From Pseudomonas asplenii (lineage in GTDB: Bacteria > Pseudomonadota > Gammaproteobacteria > Pseudomonadales > Pseudomonadaceae), in NCBI RefSeq assembly GCF_001293465.1, contig NZ_JSYZ01000019.1, positions 244,966 through 308,965 on the forward strand: a stretch of 64,000 nt of DNA, given 5' to 3'. Each line of letters begins with the position of its first letter. Position 1 is the stretch's first letter. Both the position numbers and the translations under genes were made by a program. The notes beneath the pieces are model-generated. The model did not search any database and had not been told where the DNA came from. It saw nothing but the letters and a program-made list of their open reading frames with translations. Positions 8,027 to 16,385 of this stretch are shown one piece after another.

Positions 8027-9235
8027 ATGAGTGACAACGATCTGCAAGACCAGGACAGCCAACCCATCCGCCCCGCAGGCGAAAAACTGCAGAAGGTCCT
8101 CGCCCGTATCGGCGTGGGCTCGCGCCGTGACGTGGAAGGCTGGATCAGCCAGGGCCGGATCAAGGTCAATGGCAGCGAGGCCACCCTCGGCCAACGCGTC
8201 GACCTGCACGACGCCATCACCATCGATGGCAAGGTCATCAAGCGCGAAGAGGCCGCCGAGTCGGTGCGCCGGGTGATCATGTACAACAAGCCCGATGGCG
8301 AGATCTGCACCCGTGACGACCCGGAAGGCCGTCCGACCGTGTTCGACAAGCTGCCACGGCCGAAAGACGGGCGCTGGATCAACATCGGCCGCCTCGACAT
8401 CAACACCACCGGCCTGCTGATGTTCACCACCGACGGTGAACTGGCCAACCGCCTGATGCACCCGTCCTACGAGATGGACCGCGAGTACGCGGTACGTGTG
8501 CGGGGTGAAGTCGACGACGAGATGATCGAGCGCCTCAAGGCTGGGGTCATGCTCGAGGACGGCCCGGCCAAGTTCACCGACATCCAGCAGGCGCCCGGTG
8601 GCGAAGGCTTCAACCACTGGTATCACTGCGTGGTGATGGAAGGCCGCAACCGTGAGGTCCGTCGCCTGTGGGAATCCCAGGGGCTGGTGGTCAGCCGCCT
8701 GAAGCGCGTGCGTTTCGGTCCGGTGTTCCTCAACTCCGACCTGCCGATGGGCCGCTGGCGCGAAATGAGCCAGTCCGAGGTCGATATCCTCAGTGCCGAA
8801 GTCGGCCTGACCCCGGTGGCGATGCCGCAACTGAACGCCAAGAGCAAGGACAAGCTGGAGCGCATGCAGCGCAAGTCCTCGCGTCCGATGGCCCGGAGCG
8901 AGCGTGTGCGGACCCTGCGTCCGGCGATCGGCGACGCTGCCGAGCGTCCGAGTCGCGAGCCGCAGATCGAAGGCGAGCGTCCGGCACGCAAGCCGTCCCG
9001 TCAGGATGGCGAGCGGGCTCCGCGGGCACCGCGCCCGGCTGGCCGTGGTCCGGCGAACCGGGGGACGCCGGTGGCCGAGCGCCCGGCGGACAGCAAGCGC
9101 CCGGGCAAGCCGGCGCCGAAGTCCAAGCGCCCGGGCATTGGCCTGGTGGACAACGGCACGCCTTCGGGCAAGCGGCGTGGTGCACCGGCCGGTTCCGGCC
9201 AGCGTCCCGGCTTCGGTCGGCGCAAGCCTGAATAA
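8027..9235 (+). CDS. rluB: 23S rRNA pseudouridine(2605) synthase
   Basis: RluB of 402 residues. An S4 RNA-binding domain (KLQKVLARIGVGSRRDVEGWI) lies at about 19-75, and the RsuA/RluB catalytic domain at about 80-250 has the active-site Asp in GRLDINTTGLL. From about residue 265 on there is a long Arg/Lys/Pro/Gly-rich tail with recurring E-R-P and K-R-P units, likely disordered and RNA-binding. E. coli RluB modifies U2605 of 23S rRNA. The gene starts after a strong GGGAGG site and ends just before a clear terminator. Tails of this kind are common in Pseudomonas RluB. Confidence 0.92.
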   Translation: MSDNDLQDQDSQPIRPAGEKLQKVLARIGVGSRRDVEGWISQGRIKVNGSEATLGQRVDLHDAITIDGKVIKREEAAESVRRVIMYNKPDGEICTRDDPEGRPTVFDKLPRPKDGRWINIGRLDINTTGLLMFTTDGELANRLMHPSYEMDREYAVRVRGEVDDEMIERLKAGVMLEDGPAKFTDIQQAPGGEGFNHWYHCVVMEGRNREVRRLWESQGLVVSRLKRVRFGPVFLNSDLPMGRWREMSQSEVDILSAEVGLTPVAMPQLNAKSKDKLERMQRKSSRPMARSERVRTLRPAIGDAAERPSREPQIEGERPARKPSRQDGERAPRAPRPAGRGPANRGTPVAERPADSKRPGKPAPKSKRPGIGLVDNGTPSGKRRGAPAGSGQRPGFGRRKPE

Positions 9236-9252
9236 GCGCCAAGCGTCTTGAG

Positions 9253-9285
9253 AAAACGCCAATCGTCCGATTGGCGTTTTTTTTT
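9253..9285 (+). terminator. rho-independent terminator of rluB
   Basis: AAAACGCCAATC and GATTGGCGTTTT form a 12-base perfect stem around GTCC, followed by a run of T bases to 9285. It begins 17 bases past the rluB stop. Confidence 0.92.
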
Positions 9286-9843
9286 TGCAGATTTTTTTCG
9301 CTGCGCGAAGTGGAAAATTTTCGTTACACGTCGTCAGGAAAAATTGACGAGTTAGTCGGGAAAACCCCCTGAATTCATTGGCTTCGACGCCCTGTAAGGA
9401 ATAGTTTCCGAGGCGCCGGGCGATCCTGGTTTTTGCCCTGGCAAGGCCTCTTGTCCGCCGCCAGCGGCGGCGGTGTGATATCCCCATACCTGCCGGTGGT
9501 GGTCTGGCGGTGTACAATGCGCGCCGTTTTAACTGTGACCCAACTGCGTACTCGCGCATTTTGTGCTGTCCGGTGGCTGCCTTGCGACGCCTCCGAAGCC
9601 AATACCCTCAAGGTTATCCGCCTTGTTCACTCCATCCTGTCACAAGCACGATGGGTTCGATTTCGTCACAGATAAAAACAAACAGGTGACGCATGACTTG
9701 TAGCAATCCTCGCAATCACTGCCCTCTTAATACCTGGCGTCCACGCCGCGGCCTGGTGTTTGTCCCCAGGGTTTCGTCTATCGCTTATCGCTGATACCTC
9801 GACGCCCACGAACATCATCCAACCTTGCGTGAGACCCTTTCCA
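9286..9843 (+). promoter_or_regulatory. long leader region upstream of aroP
   Basis: This 558-base stretch holds no annotated-size gene. TACAAT at 9513-9518 with a GC-rich discriminator looks like a -10 element, though only a poor -35 is in place. If it is used, aroP has a leader of about 320 bases, which would include a possible 33-codon leader frame at 9693-9794 and several short G+C hairpins between 9735 and 9775. The region is a candidate for post-transcriptional control of the permease. Confidence 0.35.
9693..9794 (+). CDS. possible leader peptide upstream of aroP
   Basis: A 33-codon frame from ATG to TGA, preceded by AGGTGACGC, a good ribosome binding site. The peptide starts MTCSNPRNHC, is Arg- and Pro-rich, and holds one Trp, one Phe and one Tyr without a run of aromatic codons. 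It ends 49 bases before the permease start. It is too short to judge by codon use, and conservation among relatives was not checked. It may be a regulatory leader or chance. Confidence 0.3.
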   Translation: MTCSNPRNHCPLNTWRPRRGLVFVPRVSSIAYR

Positions 9844-11265
9844 ATGAGTGGAACCCTTCCTCCTTCGGGCGAGCTGAAACGCGGCCTGAAAAATCGTCAT
9901 ATCCAGCTGATCGCCCTCGGTGGGGCCATTGGTACCGGTCTGTTCCTCGGTTCGGCCGGGGTGCTGAAGTCCGCCGGTCCGTCGATGATCCTCGGCTACG
10001 CGATCTGCGGCTTCATCGCCTTCATGATCATGCGCCAACTGGGCGAGATGATCGTCGAAGAGCCGGTCGCCGGCTCCTTCAGCCACTTCGCCCACAAGTA
10101 CTGGGGCGGTTTCGCCGGATTCCTGTCGGGCTGGAACTGCTGGATCCTGTACATCCTGGTGGGCATGTCGGAGCTGACCGCGGTCGGCAAGTACATCCAC
10201 TACTGGTGGCCGGACGTGCCGACCTGGGCGTCGGCGGCAGGCTTCTTCGTGCTGATCAACCTGATCAACCTGGCCAACGTGAAGGTCTTCGGTGAGGCCG
10301 AGTTCTGGTTCGCGATCATCAAGGTCGCGGCCATCGTCGGCATGATCGCCCTGGGCAGCTACCTGCTGGTCAGCGGTCACGGCGGCGAGCAGGCTGCGCT
10401 GAGCAACCTGTGGTCGCACGGCGGATTCTTCCCCAACGGCGTCAGCGGCCTGGTCATGGCCATGGCGATCATCATGTTCTCCTTCGGTGGCCTGGAGATG
10501 CTCGGGTTCACCGCGGCGGAAGCCGACAAGCCGAAGACCGTGATTCCCAAGGCCATCAACCAGGTGATCTACCGGATCCTGATTTTCTACATCGGTGCCC
10601 TGGTGGTGCTGCTGTCGCTGACGCCGTGGGACAGCCTGCTCACCACCCTCAACGCCTCTGGCGATGCCTACAGTGGCAGCCCGTTCGTCCAGGTGTTCTC
10701 GATGCTGGGCAGCAACACCGCGGCGCACATCCTCAATTTCGTGGTCCTGACTGCGGCACTGTCGGTGTACAACAGCGGTACCTACTGCAACAGCCGCATG
10801 TTGCTGGGCATGGCCGAGCAGGGCGACGCGCCGAAGCTGCTGGCCCGCATCGACAAGCGTGGGGTGCCGGTGTGGTCGATCCTCGCCTCGGCGCTGGTGA
10901 CCTTCGTCGCGGTGCTGATGAACTACCTGATCCCGCAGCATGCGCTGGAGCTGTTGATGTCGCTGGTGGTCGCGACCCTGGTGATCAACTGGGCGATGAT
11001 CAGCTACTCGCACTTCAAGTTCCGCCAGCACATGAATCGTACCCGGCAGGCGCCGCTGTTCAAGGCGCTGTGGTACCCGTACGGCAACTACATCTGTCTG
11101 GCGTTCGTGGTGTTCATCCTCGGTATCATGCTGATGATCCCGGGCATCCAGGTCTCGGTGTACGCGATTCCGGTGTGGCTGGTGTTCATGTGGGTCTGCT
11201 ACGGCATCAAGAACCGTCGCGGTGCCCAGCAGGGCCTGCCGGTTGCAGGCTCCGCCGTGAAGTAG
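9844..11265 (+). CDS. aroP: aromatic amino acid permease AroP
   Basis: Amino acid-polyamine transporter of 473 residues with twelve expected membrane segments. It matches E. coli AroP closely along its length: GLKNRHIQLIALGGAIGTGL at the first helix, EEPVAGSFSHFA, GEAEFWFAIIK, AAEADKPK, and VYNSGTYCNSRML. It is a proton-coupled importer of Phe, Tyr and Trp; some relatives with this signature take other neutral amino acids, so the substrate is inferred. The ATG at 9844 fits the family start; the frame runs open upstream to 9760 without similarity. The phenylalanine degradation genes a few kb downstream make an aromatic substrate plausible. Confidence 0.87.
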   Translation: MSGTLPPSGELKRGLKNRHIQLIALGGAIGTGLFLGSAGVLKSAGPSMILGYAICGFIAFMIMRQLGEMIVEEPVAGSFSHFAHKYWGGFAGFLSGWNCWILYILVGMSELTAVGKYIHYWWPDVPTWASAAGFFVLINLINLANVKVFGEAEFWFAIIKVAAIVGMIALGSYLLVSGHGGEQAALSNLWSHGGFFPNGVSGLVMAMAIIMFSFGGLEMLGFTAAEADKPKTVIPKAINQVIYRILIFYIGALVVLLSLTPWDSLLTTLNASGDAYSGSPFVQVFSMLGSNTAAHILNFVVLTAALSVYNSGTYCNSRMLLGMAEQGDAPKLLARIDKRGVPVWSILASALVTFVAVLMNYLIPQHALELLMSLVVATLVINWAMISYSHFKFRQHMNRTRQAPLFKALWYPYGNYICLAFVVFILGIMLMIPGIQVSVYAIPVWLVFMWVCYGIKNRRGAQQGLPVAGSAVK

Positions 11266-11280
11266 ACGGCACCTGTCACC

Positions 11281-11313
11281 GACAAACCCGGCCCTGTGCC
11301 GGGTTTGTCATTT
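11281..11313 (+). terminator. rho-independent terminator of aroP
   Basis: GACAAACCCGGC and GCCGGGTTTGTC form a perfect 12-base stem with a 5-base loop, followed by ATTTCT. It sits 15 bases past the aroP stop. The U tract is short. Confidence 0.8.
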
Positions 11314-11350
11314 CTGTATCCTGAACGCTCTGATCGCGGACGTCTTTTCC

Positions 11351-11764
11351 ATGCTGGTGATTTCCAACAACGTGCAACTGCCCGACCACGAGATCGAGTG
11401 GACGGCGATTCGTGCCCAGGGGGCCGGTGGGCAGAACGTCAACAAGGTCTCCAGCGCGGTGCACCTGCGTTTCGACATTCCGGCCTCGTCGCTGCCGCCG
11501 TTCTACAAGGAGCGCCTGCTGGCCCTGAGCGACAGCCGTATCACCGGCGACGGGGTGGTCGTGATCAAGGCCCAGCAATACCGGACCCAGGAGCAGAACC
11601 GCGCCGATGCCCTGTTGCGCCTGGTGGAGCTGATCCAGGCGGCGACGAAGGTGGAGAAGAAGCGCCGTCCGACCAAGCCGACCCTGGGCTCGAAAAAGCG
11701 CCGCCTGGACAGCAAGTCCCAGCGCGGGGCGATCAAGGCCGGACGCGGCAAGGTGGACTACTGA
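11351..11764 (+). CDS. arfB: alternative ribosome-rescue factor B (peptidyl-tRNA hydrolase)
   Basis: ArfB/YaeJ protein of 137 residues. The release-factor GGQ motif is in AQGAGGQNVNKVSSAVHLRF near residue 26, and a basic C-terminal tail (KKRRPTKPT, SKKRRLDSKSQRG, ending GRGKVDY) is the part that enters the empty mRNA channel. It hydrolyses peptidyl-tRNA on ribosomes stalled without a stop codon. The length is that of the family. It follows the aroP terminator, so it needs its own promoter; none was clear in the 37-base gap. Confidence 0.95.
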   Translation: MLVISNNVQLPDHEIEWTAIRAQGAGGQNVNKVSSAVHLRFDIPASSLPPFYKERLLALSDSRITGDGVVVIKAQQYRTQEQNRADALLRLVELIQAATKVEKKRRPTKPTLGSKKRRLDSKSQRGAIKAGRGKVDY

Positions 11765-11837
11765 CGCTCTATGTCATTCGTCAAAGTCTTTGGGCCCACA
11801 AGCCTTGCACGGAACCCTGGCACCTCCCACGTCGGGC

Positions 11838-13043
11838 TCAGGCCTGGTCGCGCTGCTCGCGACGTTTAGGGGCCTGGCGATACAGGTAGAGGCTCAGGCC
11901 CAGGCCGGAAACCGAGGCCAGCGCGGCGAACAGGAAAATCGAGGCAAAGCCGAAGCCGGCGGCGATTGCGCCGACCAGCGGGCCGGTGATGCCCAGCGAC
12001 AGGTCGATGAACAGCGAATAGGCGCCCACTGCCGCACCGCGGCTGGAGGCTGGTACCAGGTTGACCGCTTCCACGCCCAGCGCCGGAAACACCAGCGAGA
12101 AACCGAACCCGCTCAGCGCCGCGCCGGCCAGTGCCCAGTGGGCATCCGGCGCAACCCACAGCAGCAACAGGCCTAGGGTTTCCACCGACAGGCAGGCAAT
12201 CGCTACGCGAAAGCCGCCGAGGCGGTTGATCAGGTTGCCGAACAGCAGCCGGGCGCCGATGAAGCTCGCGCCGAACAGGGTCAGGCACAGCACGGCGTTG
12301 CCCCAATGCCGGGTGGCGTAATACAGGGTGATGAAGGTTGCGATGGTGCCAAAGCCGATGGAGCCCAGTGCCAGCCCGGTGCCATGGGGCAGTACCCGAC
12401 CGAGGACGTGCAGGAACGGCAGGCGCTCACCGGCGACGATCGGGGCCGCCTGCTTCGGCCAGGCCAGCAGCAGGCCGAGGCTCGCCAGCAGCAGGATGCT
12501 GACACCCATGCTCCACAGCCCCAACTGGTTGACCAGCCACACCCCCAGCGGCGCACCGACGGCGAGGGCGCCGTAGCTGGCGATGCCGTTCCAGGAAATC
12601 ACCTTGGCGGTGTTCTGCGCGCCGACCCGGCCGATGCCCCAGCCGATGGAGCCGGAGCCGACCAGGCTCTCGGCGCTGCCGAGGATCAGCCGACCGATGA
12701 ACAGGCTGGCCAGGCTCAGGGCCGGCACACCCTGGAGGAAGCTCGGCAGCAGCATGAACACCCCGCTCAGGCCGCAGCCGGCCAGGCCGTACATCACCGC
12801 GCGCTTGCTGCCCAGGTTGTCGATGATCCGGCTGGCGTAAGGGCGGCTGAGCAGCGTCGCCAGGTACTGCACGCTGATCACCAGGCCGGCGATAACCGCG
12901 CCGAAACCCAGCTCACTGTGGACGTAACCTGGCAGTACCGCCAGCGGGATGCCGATGTTCAGGTAACCGATGAAGGTGAACAGGACGATGGAAACGACTT
13001 GCAGCGTCACCGCGAGGGGGCGCTGGGAATCTGACGTGGGCAA
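11838..13043 (-). CDS. MFS transporter, YhhS-like
   Basis: Major facilitator of 401 residues with twelve predicted membrane helices. It shows the MFS motif-A region after helix 2 (SRPYASRIIDNLGSKRAVMYG) and a GSAESLVGSGSIGWGIGR segment typical of the YhhS group. The substrate is unknown; E. coli YhhS has been linked to drug and arabinose efflux. The C-terminus is basic (KRREQRDQA). It faces arfB tail to tail with a 73-base gap. An AraJ or sugar-efflux type is an alternative assignment. Confidence 0.8.
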   Translation of the reverse strand: MPTSDSQRPLAVTLQVVSIVLFTFIGYLNIGIPLAVLPGYVHSELGFGAVIAGLVISVQYLATLLSRPYASRIIDNLGSKRAVMYGLAGCGLSGVFMLLPSFLQGVPALSLASLFIGRLILGSAESLVGSGSIGWGIGRVGAQNTAKVISWNGIASYGALAVGAPLGVWLVNQLGLWSMGVSILLLASLGLLLAWPKQAAPIVAGERLPFLHVLGRVLPHGTGLALGSIGFGTIATFITLYYATRHWGNAVLCLTLFGASFIGARLLFGNLINRLGGFRVAIACLSVETLGLLLLWVAPDAHWALAGAALSGFGFSLVFPALGVEAVNLVPASSRGAAVGAYSLFIDLSLGITGPLVGAIAAGFGFASIFLFAALASVSGLGLSLYLYRQAPKRREQRDQA

Positions 13044-13142
13044 AGGCTCACCATGGCAGCGAAGGGTAAAGATAGGCTGCTTATGATAACGAGGCTAAGA
13101 GAGTTGTAGGGCGTTAAATCGAAAAAAACGTCGGACAGGGCA

Positions 13143-13325
13143 TCAGGATTGCGGCTGTGCCAGCAAGCGGGTGGTCACCAGTGCGGCCAGGGCATTTTCC
13201 TGGCTGCCGAAGCGGGCGAGCAGGGCGGCCTGCTTTTCCTCGGACAGGTTGTTCCACAGTGCGATCATCTGTTCGGCGGTGCCGATCAGCAGGTTGGCCT
13301 GGGTTTCGTCGAAGGTGTCGGTCAC
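13143..13325 (-). CDS. small conserved-looking protein of unknown function
   Basis: Protein of 60 residues, mostly helical and acidic at the N-terminus (MTDTFDETQANLL), with W-N-N-L-S-E-E-K and ending in LLAQPQS. No family recognised. The start is a GTG at 13325 with CCAGGA upstream. It lies between the MFS gene and a large inverted repeat. No signal peptide or membrane segment. Confidence 0.6.
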   Translation of the reverse strand: MTDTFDETQANLLIGTAEQMIALWNNLSEEKQAALLARFGSQENALAALVTTRLLAQPQS

Positions 13326-13356
13326 GGTGTGTTCCTGGAGGATGGGTTCTGCCTGG

Positions 13357-13394
13357 CCGTGTGAAAAAACATCAGCTGGTGGTTTTTCACACGG
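13357..13394. repeat. 38-base near-perfect palindrome
   Basis: CCGTGTGAAAAA (13357-13368) and TTTTTCACACGG (13383-13394) are perfect 12-base arms, and the 14 bases between are also palindromic apart from two positions, centred on CAGCTG. It starts 17 bases past the stop of the 43-residue frame and 32 bases upstream of the 60-residue gene. It could be a two-way terminator (A and T tracts inside the arms) or an operator. Confidence 0.6.
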
Positions 13395-13410
13395 TCAGTT
13401 CTTACAGGCC

Positions 13411-13542
13411 TCAGTCCTTGCTGTCGGCCTTCAGGCTGTCGGCAGCCTCATGGGTTTCAGGCTGTTCGGCGCTGGCTTGTTGCGGGGTTTTCTGCTCAGT
13501 TTCGTGCAGGCTCGGGAAGGGGAAGTTGGGTATTTCGTGCAT
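13411..13542 (-). CDS. small hydrophilic protein of 43 residues
   Basis: A short frame from ATG at 13542 to TGA. AAGGAG lies 8 bases before the ATG, an ideal site. The peptide starts MHEIPNFPFPSLHE and continues with Glu, Gln, Ala, Asp and Lys residues; it has no membrane segment or Cys. It ends just before a large palindrome. Strong initiation signals and a full-length acidic product support it as a real gene. The family is not known to me. Confidence 0.55.
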   Translation of the reverse strand: MHEIPNFPFPSLHETEQKTPQQASAEQPETHEAADSLKADSKD

Positions 13543-13703
13543 CTTCGTCACTCCTTGCAAAGTCTGTTTTTAAATCGCTGGGTAGATCCGCGCTTTTAAA
13601 AAGCCTGGGCAGGATACAGCACTGCAGGTGACAGAAAGATTTTTTATCTTTCATGCGGCTCGGCCATTCGTCGCCGGGGCATTGAACAAATGCTGCCCGC
13701 CAG

Positions 13704-13729
13704 TGCGCTCCCCCGGGTGGGGGAGCGCA
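13704..13729 (-). terminator. strong hairpin downstream of phhC
   Basis: TGCGCTCCCCC and GGGGGAGCGCA form a perfect 11-base stem with a 4-base loop, 6 bases past the phhC stop on the minus strand. No T run follows on that strand, so it may be a transcript-end or mRNA-protecting hairpin rather than a classical terminator. Confidence 0.6.
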
Positions 13730-13734
13730 TGGGC

Positions 13735-14928
13735 TTACTTGCAGACGGCCGCGATCGCCTCGGCCAGTGCATCCAGGCGGGTCGCGTCGATGCCGGCGAC
13801 GTTGGCCCGGCCGGAGCTGACCATGTAGATGCTGTACTCGTCACGCAGCCGCTGTACCTGGCTTGGCGACAGGCCGGTGTAGGAGAACATCCCGCGTTGC
13901 ACCCCGATATGGGCGAAGCGTTCCGCCAGGCCATGGGGCGTAAGTGCCTCGACCAGGCCGCTGCGCAGTTGGGCGATGCGCGCACGCATGGCTTCGACTT
14001 CCTCGGCCCAGAGCTGTCTCAACTGCGCATCGCCGAGGATGGTCAGCACCACCGCGGCGCCGTGATCCGGCGGGTTGGACCAGAGGTTGCGCGCCACCGC
14101 CGCCAATTGGCTGCGCACATCCAGCAGCTTCTCGGCATTGGCGGTGCAGACCAGCAGCGCGCCGGTACGTTCGCGATACAGGCCGAAGTTCTTCGAGCAG
14201 GAACTGGTGATCAGCACTTCCGGCAGTTCCCTGGCGAACAGGCGGACCGCCCAGGCATCCTCCTCGACGCCATCGCCAAAGCCCTGGTAGGCGAAGTCGA
14301 TCAGTGGCAGCAGCTCGCGCCGGCGAACGACCTCCAGCACCCGCTGCCAGTCGGCATGGGACAGGTCGAAACCGGTCGGGTTGTGGCAGCAGGCGTGTAG
14401 CAGCACCACGTCGCCCTTGGGCGCCTGTTCCAGGGCCGCGAGCATGCCGTCGACATTCAGGCGGTTGTCCGCGCCGACGTAGGGGTAGTGGCTGATCTTC
14501 AGGCCGGCGGCGTTGAAGATGGTCTCGTGGATCGGCCAGGTCGGGTCGCTCAGCCAGATGCCGCGTCCCGGCAGGCACTGGGCGATGAAGTCCGCGCTCA
14601 GGCGCAGCGCGCCGGTGCCACCCGGGGTCTGGGTGGCACCGACCCGGCGCTCGGCGATCAGCGGCGAATCCGCGCCCATCACCAGTTCGCACAACAGGCT
14701 GCCGAAACGCAGGTCGCCATGGCCGCCGATATAGGACTTGGTCAGTTGCCCGTCCACCAGCTTCTGCTCGGCCAGCTTGACCGACTGCAGGATGGGCGTC
14801 AGGCCCTGGGCGTCCTTGTAGACGCCGACACCGAGATCGAACTTGTTCGGGTTCGGGTCCTGGGCATAAGCCTCCAGCAGACCGAGGATCGGGTCGCCGG
14901 GTACGCGCGCGATGGCGTTGAAATGCAT
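13735..14928 (-). CDS. phhC: aromatic amino acid aminotransferase
   Basis: Class I aminotransferase of 397 residues in the aspartate/tyrosine aminotransferase group: GVGVYKDAQG near residue 33, HNPTGFD, and the PLP-binding Lys in SSCSKNFGLYRER. Arg in the C-terminal SSGRANVAG segment binds the substrate carboxylate. In Pseudomonas PhhC converts tyrosine (and phenylalanine) to the keto acid for the homogentisate route. Its ATG shares one base with the phhB stop (TAATG), so translation is coupled. It is last in the phhABC operon. Confidence 0.92.
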   Translation of the reverse strand: MHFNAIARVPGDPILGLLEAYAQDPNPNKFDLGVGVYKDAQGLTPILQSVKLAEQKLVDGQLTKSYIGGHGDLRFGSLLCELVMGADSPLIAERRVGATQTPGGTGALRLSADFIAQCLPGRGIWLSDPTWPIHETIFNAAGLKISHYPYVGADNRLNVDGMLAALEQAPKGDVVLLHACCHNPTGFDLSHADWQRVLEVVRRRELLPLIDFAYQGFGDGVEEDAWAVRLFARELPEVLITSSCSKNFGLYRERTGALLVCTANAEKLLDVRSQLAAVARNLWSNPPDHGAAVVLTILGDAQLRQLWAEEVEAMRARIAQLRSGLVEALTPHGLAERFAHIGVQRGMFSYTGLSPSQVQRLRDEYSIYMVSSGRANVAGIDATRLDALAEAIAAVCK

Positions 14929-15284
14929 TATTTAAGGCCCTCGGCGGTTTTGCCGACCTCGTCGGTGCGTGCCGCCATGATGAAATCGTTACGGTGCAGG
15001 CCCTTGATGGAGTGGCTCCACCAGGTCACGGTGACTTTGCCCCACTCGGTCAACAGGCCCGGATGATGGCCCTCGGCTTCGGAGATGGCGCCGACGGCAT
15101 TGGTAAAGGCCAGCGCGAACTGGAAGTTCTTGAAGCGGTAGACCTTCTCCAACTGCATGATGCCGTCGCGAACTTCGATATTCCAGTCCGGAATCTGCCG
15201 CAGCAGTACCGGCAGTTCCTCGTCGCTGACCTGTGGGGCATCGGCGCGGCAGGCTTCGCAGTGGGCTTGGGTGAGGGTGGTCAT
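14928..15284 (-). CDS. phhB: pterin-4a-carbinolamine dehydratase
   Basis: Protein of 118 residues covering the whole PCD/DCoH fold, with the active-site signature EAEGHHPGLLTEWGKVTVTW (His-His-Pro) in the second half. It dehydrates the 4a-hydroxy-pterin produced by phenylalanine hydroxylase and so regenerates the cofactor. The ATG at 15284 has AGGAA upstream; the frame is open to 15347 but the family begins here. It is the second gene of phhABC. Confidence 0.95.
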   Translation of the reverse strand: MTTLTQAHCEACRADAPQVSDEELPVLLRQIPDWNIEVRDGIMQLEKVYRFKNFQFALAFTNAVGAISEAEGHHPGLLTEWGKVTVTWWSHSIKGLHRNDFIMAARTDEVGKTAEGLK

Positions 15285-15386
15285 GGTGTATTCCTGTCTG
15301 TCGTTCTTGTTCGTTGCACGCCCCTCGGCGATACCGGTCGGCGGCATCGGCGCGAGGGCTCTCGGGAGGTGGCCGAAGGTCGCCGG

Positions 15387-16172
15387 TCAAGCGGCCTTGG
15401 GCGGGAATTTAGGGGCCCGCAGGCCCAGTTGCATGGCTTGTTCGACCAGCCCCATGATGTCCTCGTGGGCCAGGTCGAACAAGCGCTTGAGGTCCGGCAG
15501 GGCGAAGTACACCGGCTGCAGGATATCGATGCGATAGGGGGTGCGCATGGCTTCCAGCGGGTCGAACGGCTGGTGTTCGGGTTCGCCGGACAGGCTGTAG
15601 ACCGTCTCCTTGGGCGAGGAGAGGATGCCGCCGCCGTAGATGCGTCGGCCTTGCGGGGTATCGACCAGGCCGAATTCGATGGTCATCCAGTACAGCCGCG
15701 CCAGGTACACCCGTTGTTCCTTGGTGGCCTTGAGGCCGAGCTTGCCGTAGGTGTGGGTGAATTCGGCGAACCAGGGATTGGTCAGCAGCGGGCAGTGGCC
15801 GAAGATCTCGTGGAAGATGTCCGGTTCCTGCAGGTAGTCCAGCTCCTCTTCGGTGCGAATGAAGGTCGCTACCGGAAACTGCTTGTTGGCCAGCAGTTCG
15901 AAGAAGGTCTGGAAGGGAATCAGCGCCGGCACCCGGGCCACCTGCCAGCCGGTGGTCGCGGCCAGTACGGCGTTGATTTCGCCCAGTTGTGGAATCCGGT
16001 CATGGGGCAGGCCGAGCTTTTCGATACCGTCCAGGTATTCCTGGCAGGCACGACCCTCGATCACTTTCATCTGCCGGGTGATCAGGGTGTTCCACACCGC
16101 GTGCTCGGCGGCCGGGTAGTCGATAAACCCTTGCGCATCGGGCTCGCGAGCCACGTATTGCGTCTGCTTCAT
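15387..16172 (-). CDS. phhA: phenylalanine 4-monooxygenase
   Basis: Phenylalanine hydroxylase of 261 residues, the usual size of the single-domain bacterial enzyme. Iron ligands are in DIFHEIFGHCPLL (two His) with the downstream Glu in YWMTIEFGLV. It uses molecular oxygen and tetrahydropterin to make tyrosine. It is first in the minus-strand phh operon; 102 bases separate it from phhB. Two TyrR/PhhR-type boxes lie between it and the divergent phhR. Confidence 0.95.
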   Translation of the reverse strand: MKQTQYVAREPDAQGFIDYPAAEHAVWNTLITRQMKVIEGRACQEYLDGIEKLGLPHDRIPQLGEINAVLAATTGWQVARVPALIPFQTFFELLANKQFPVATFIRTEEELDYLQEPDIFHEIFGHCPLLTNPWFAEFTHTYGKLGLKATKEQRVYLARLYWMTIEFGLVDTPQGRRIYGGGILSSPKETVYSLSGEPEHQPFDPLEAMRTPYRIDILQPVYFALPDLKRLFDLAHEDIMGLVEQAMQLGLRAPKFPPKAA

Positions 16173-16294
16173 ACAGCTCTCCTGCTAGAGGGATCGTTCT
16201 TGTTATGTCCAGCGTTGTGCCTAAGTGTTGATCCGCCATGGTCGCGAATGCACCGGGCTGGGCGGTATAGGAAGTGGCGCAGGCGGGCTTTTTC

Positions 16295-16312
16295 CGTAAA
16301 GTAATCGTTACA
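16295..16312. promoter_or_regulatory. PhhR/TyrR-type box 1
   Basis: CGTAAAGTAATCGTTACA fits the TyrR box TGTAAA-N6-TTTACA at ten of twelve fixed positions. It lies about 122 bases upstream of the phhA start codon. Confidence 0.6.
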
Positions 16313-16367
16313 AATGTCGCGTTGTGCCCGGTGGTCGGCATTTTTCCTGGGTGGTTTTGTTGATCGG

Positions 16368-16385
16368 TGTCACGTAATCTTTACG
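16368..16385. promoter_or_regulatory. PhhR/TyrR-type box 2
   Basis: TGTCACGTAATCTTTACG fits TGTAAA-N6-TTTACA at nine of twelve fixed positions and has the same GTAATC spacer as box 1. The two box centres are 73 bases apart, close to seven helical turns. It lies 110 bases before phhR. Confidence 0.5.
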
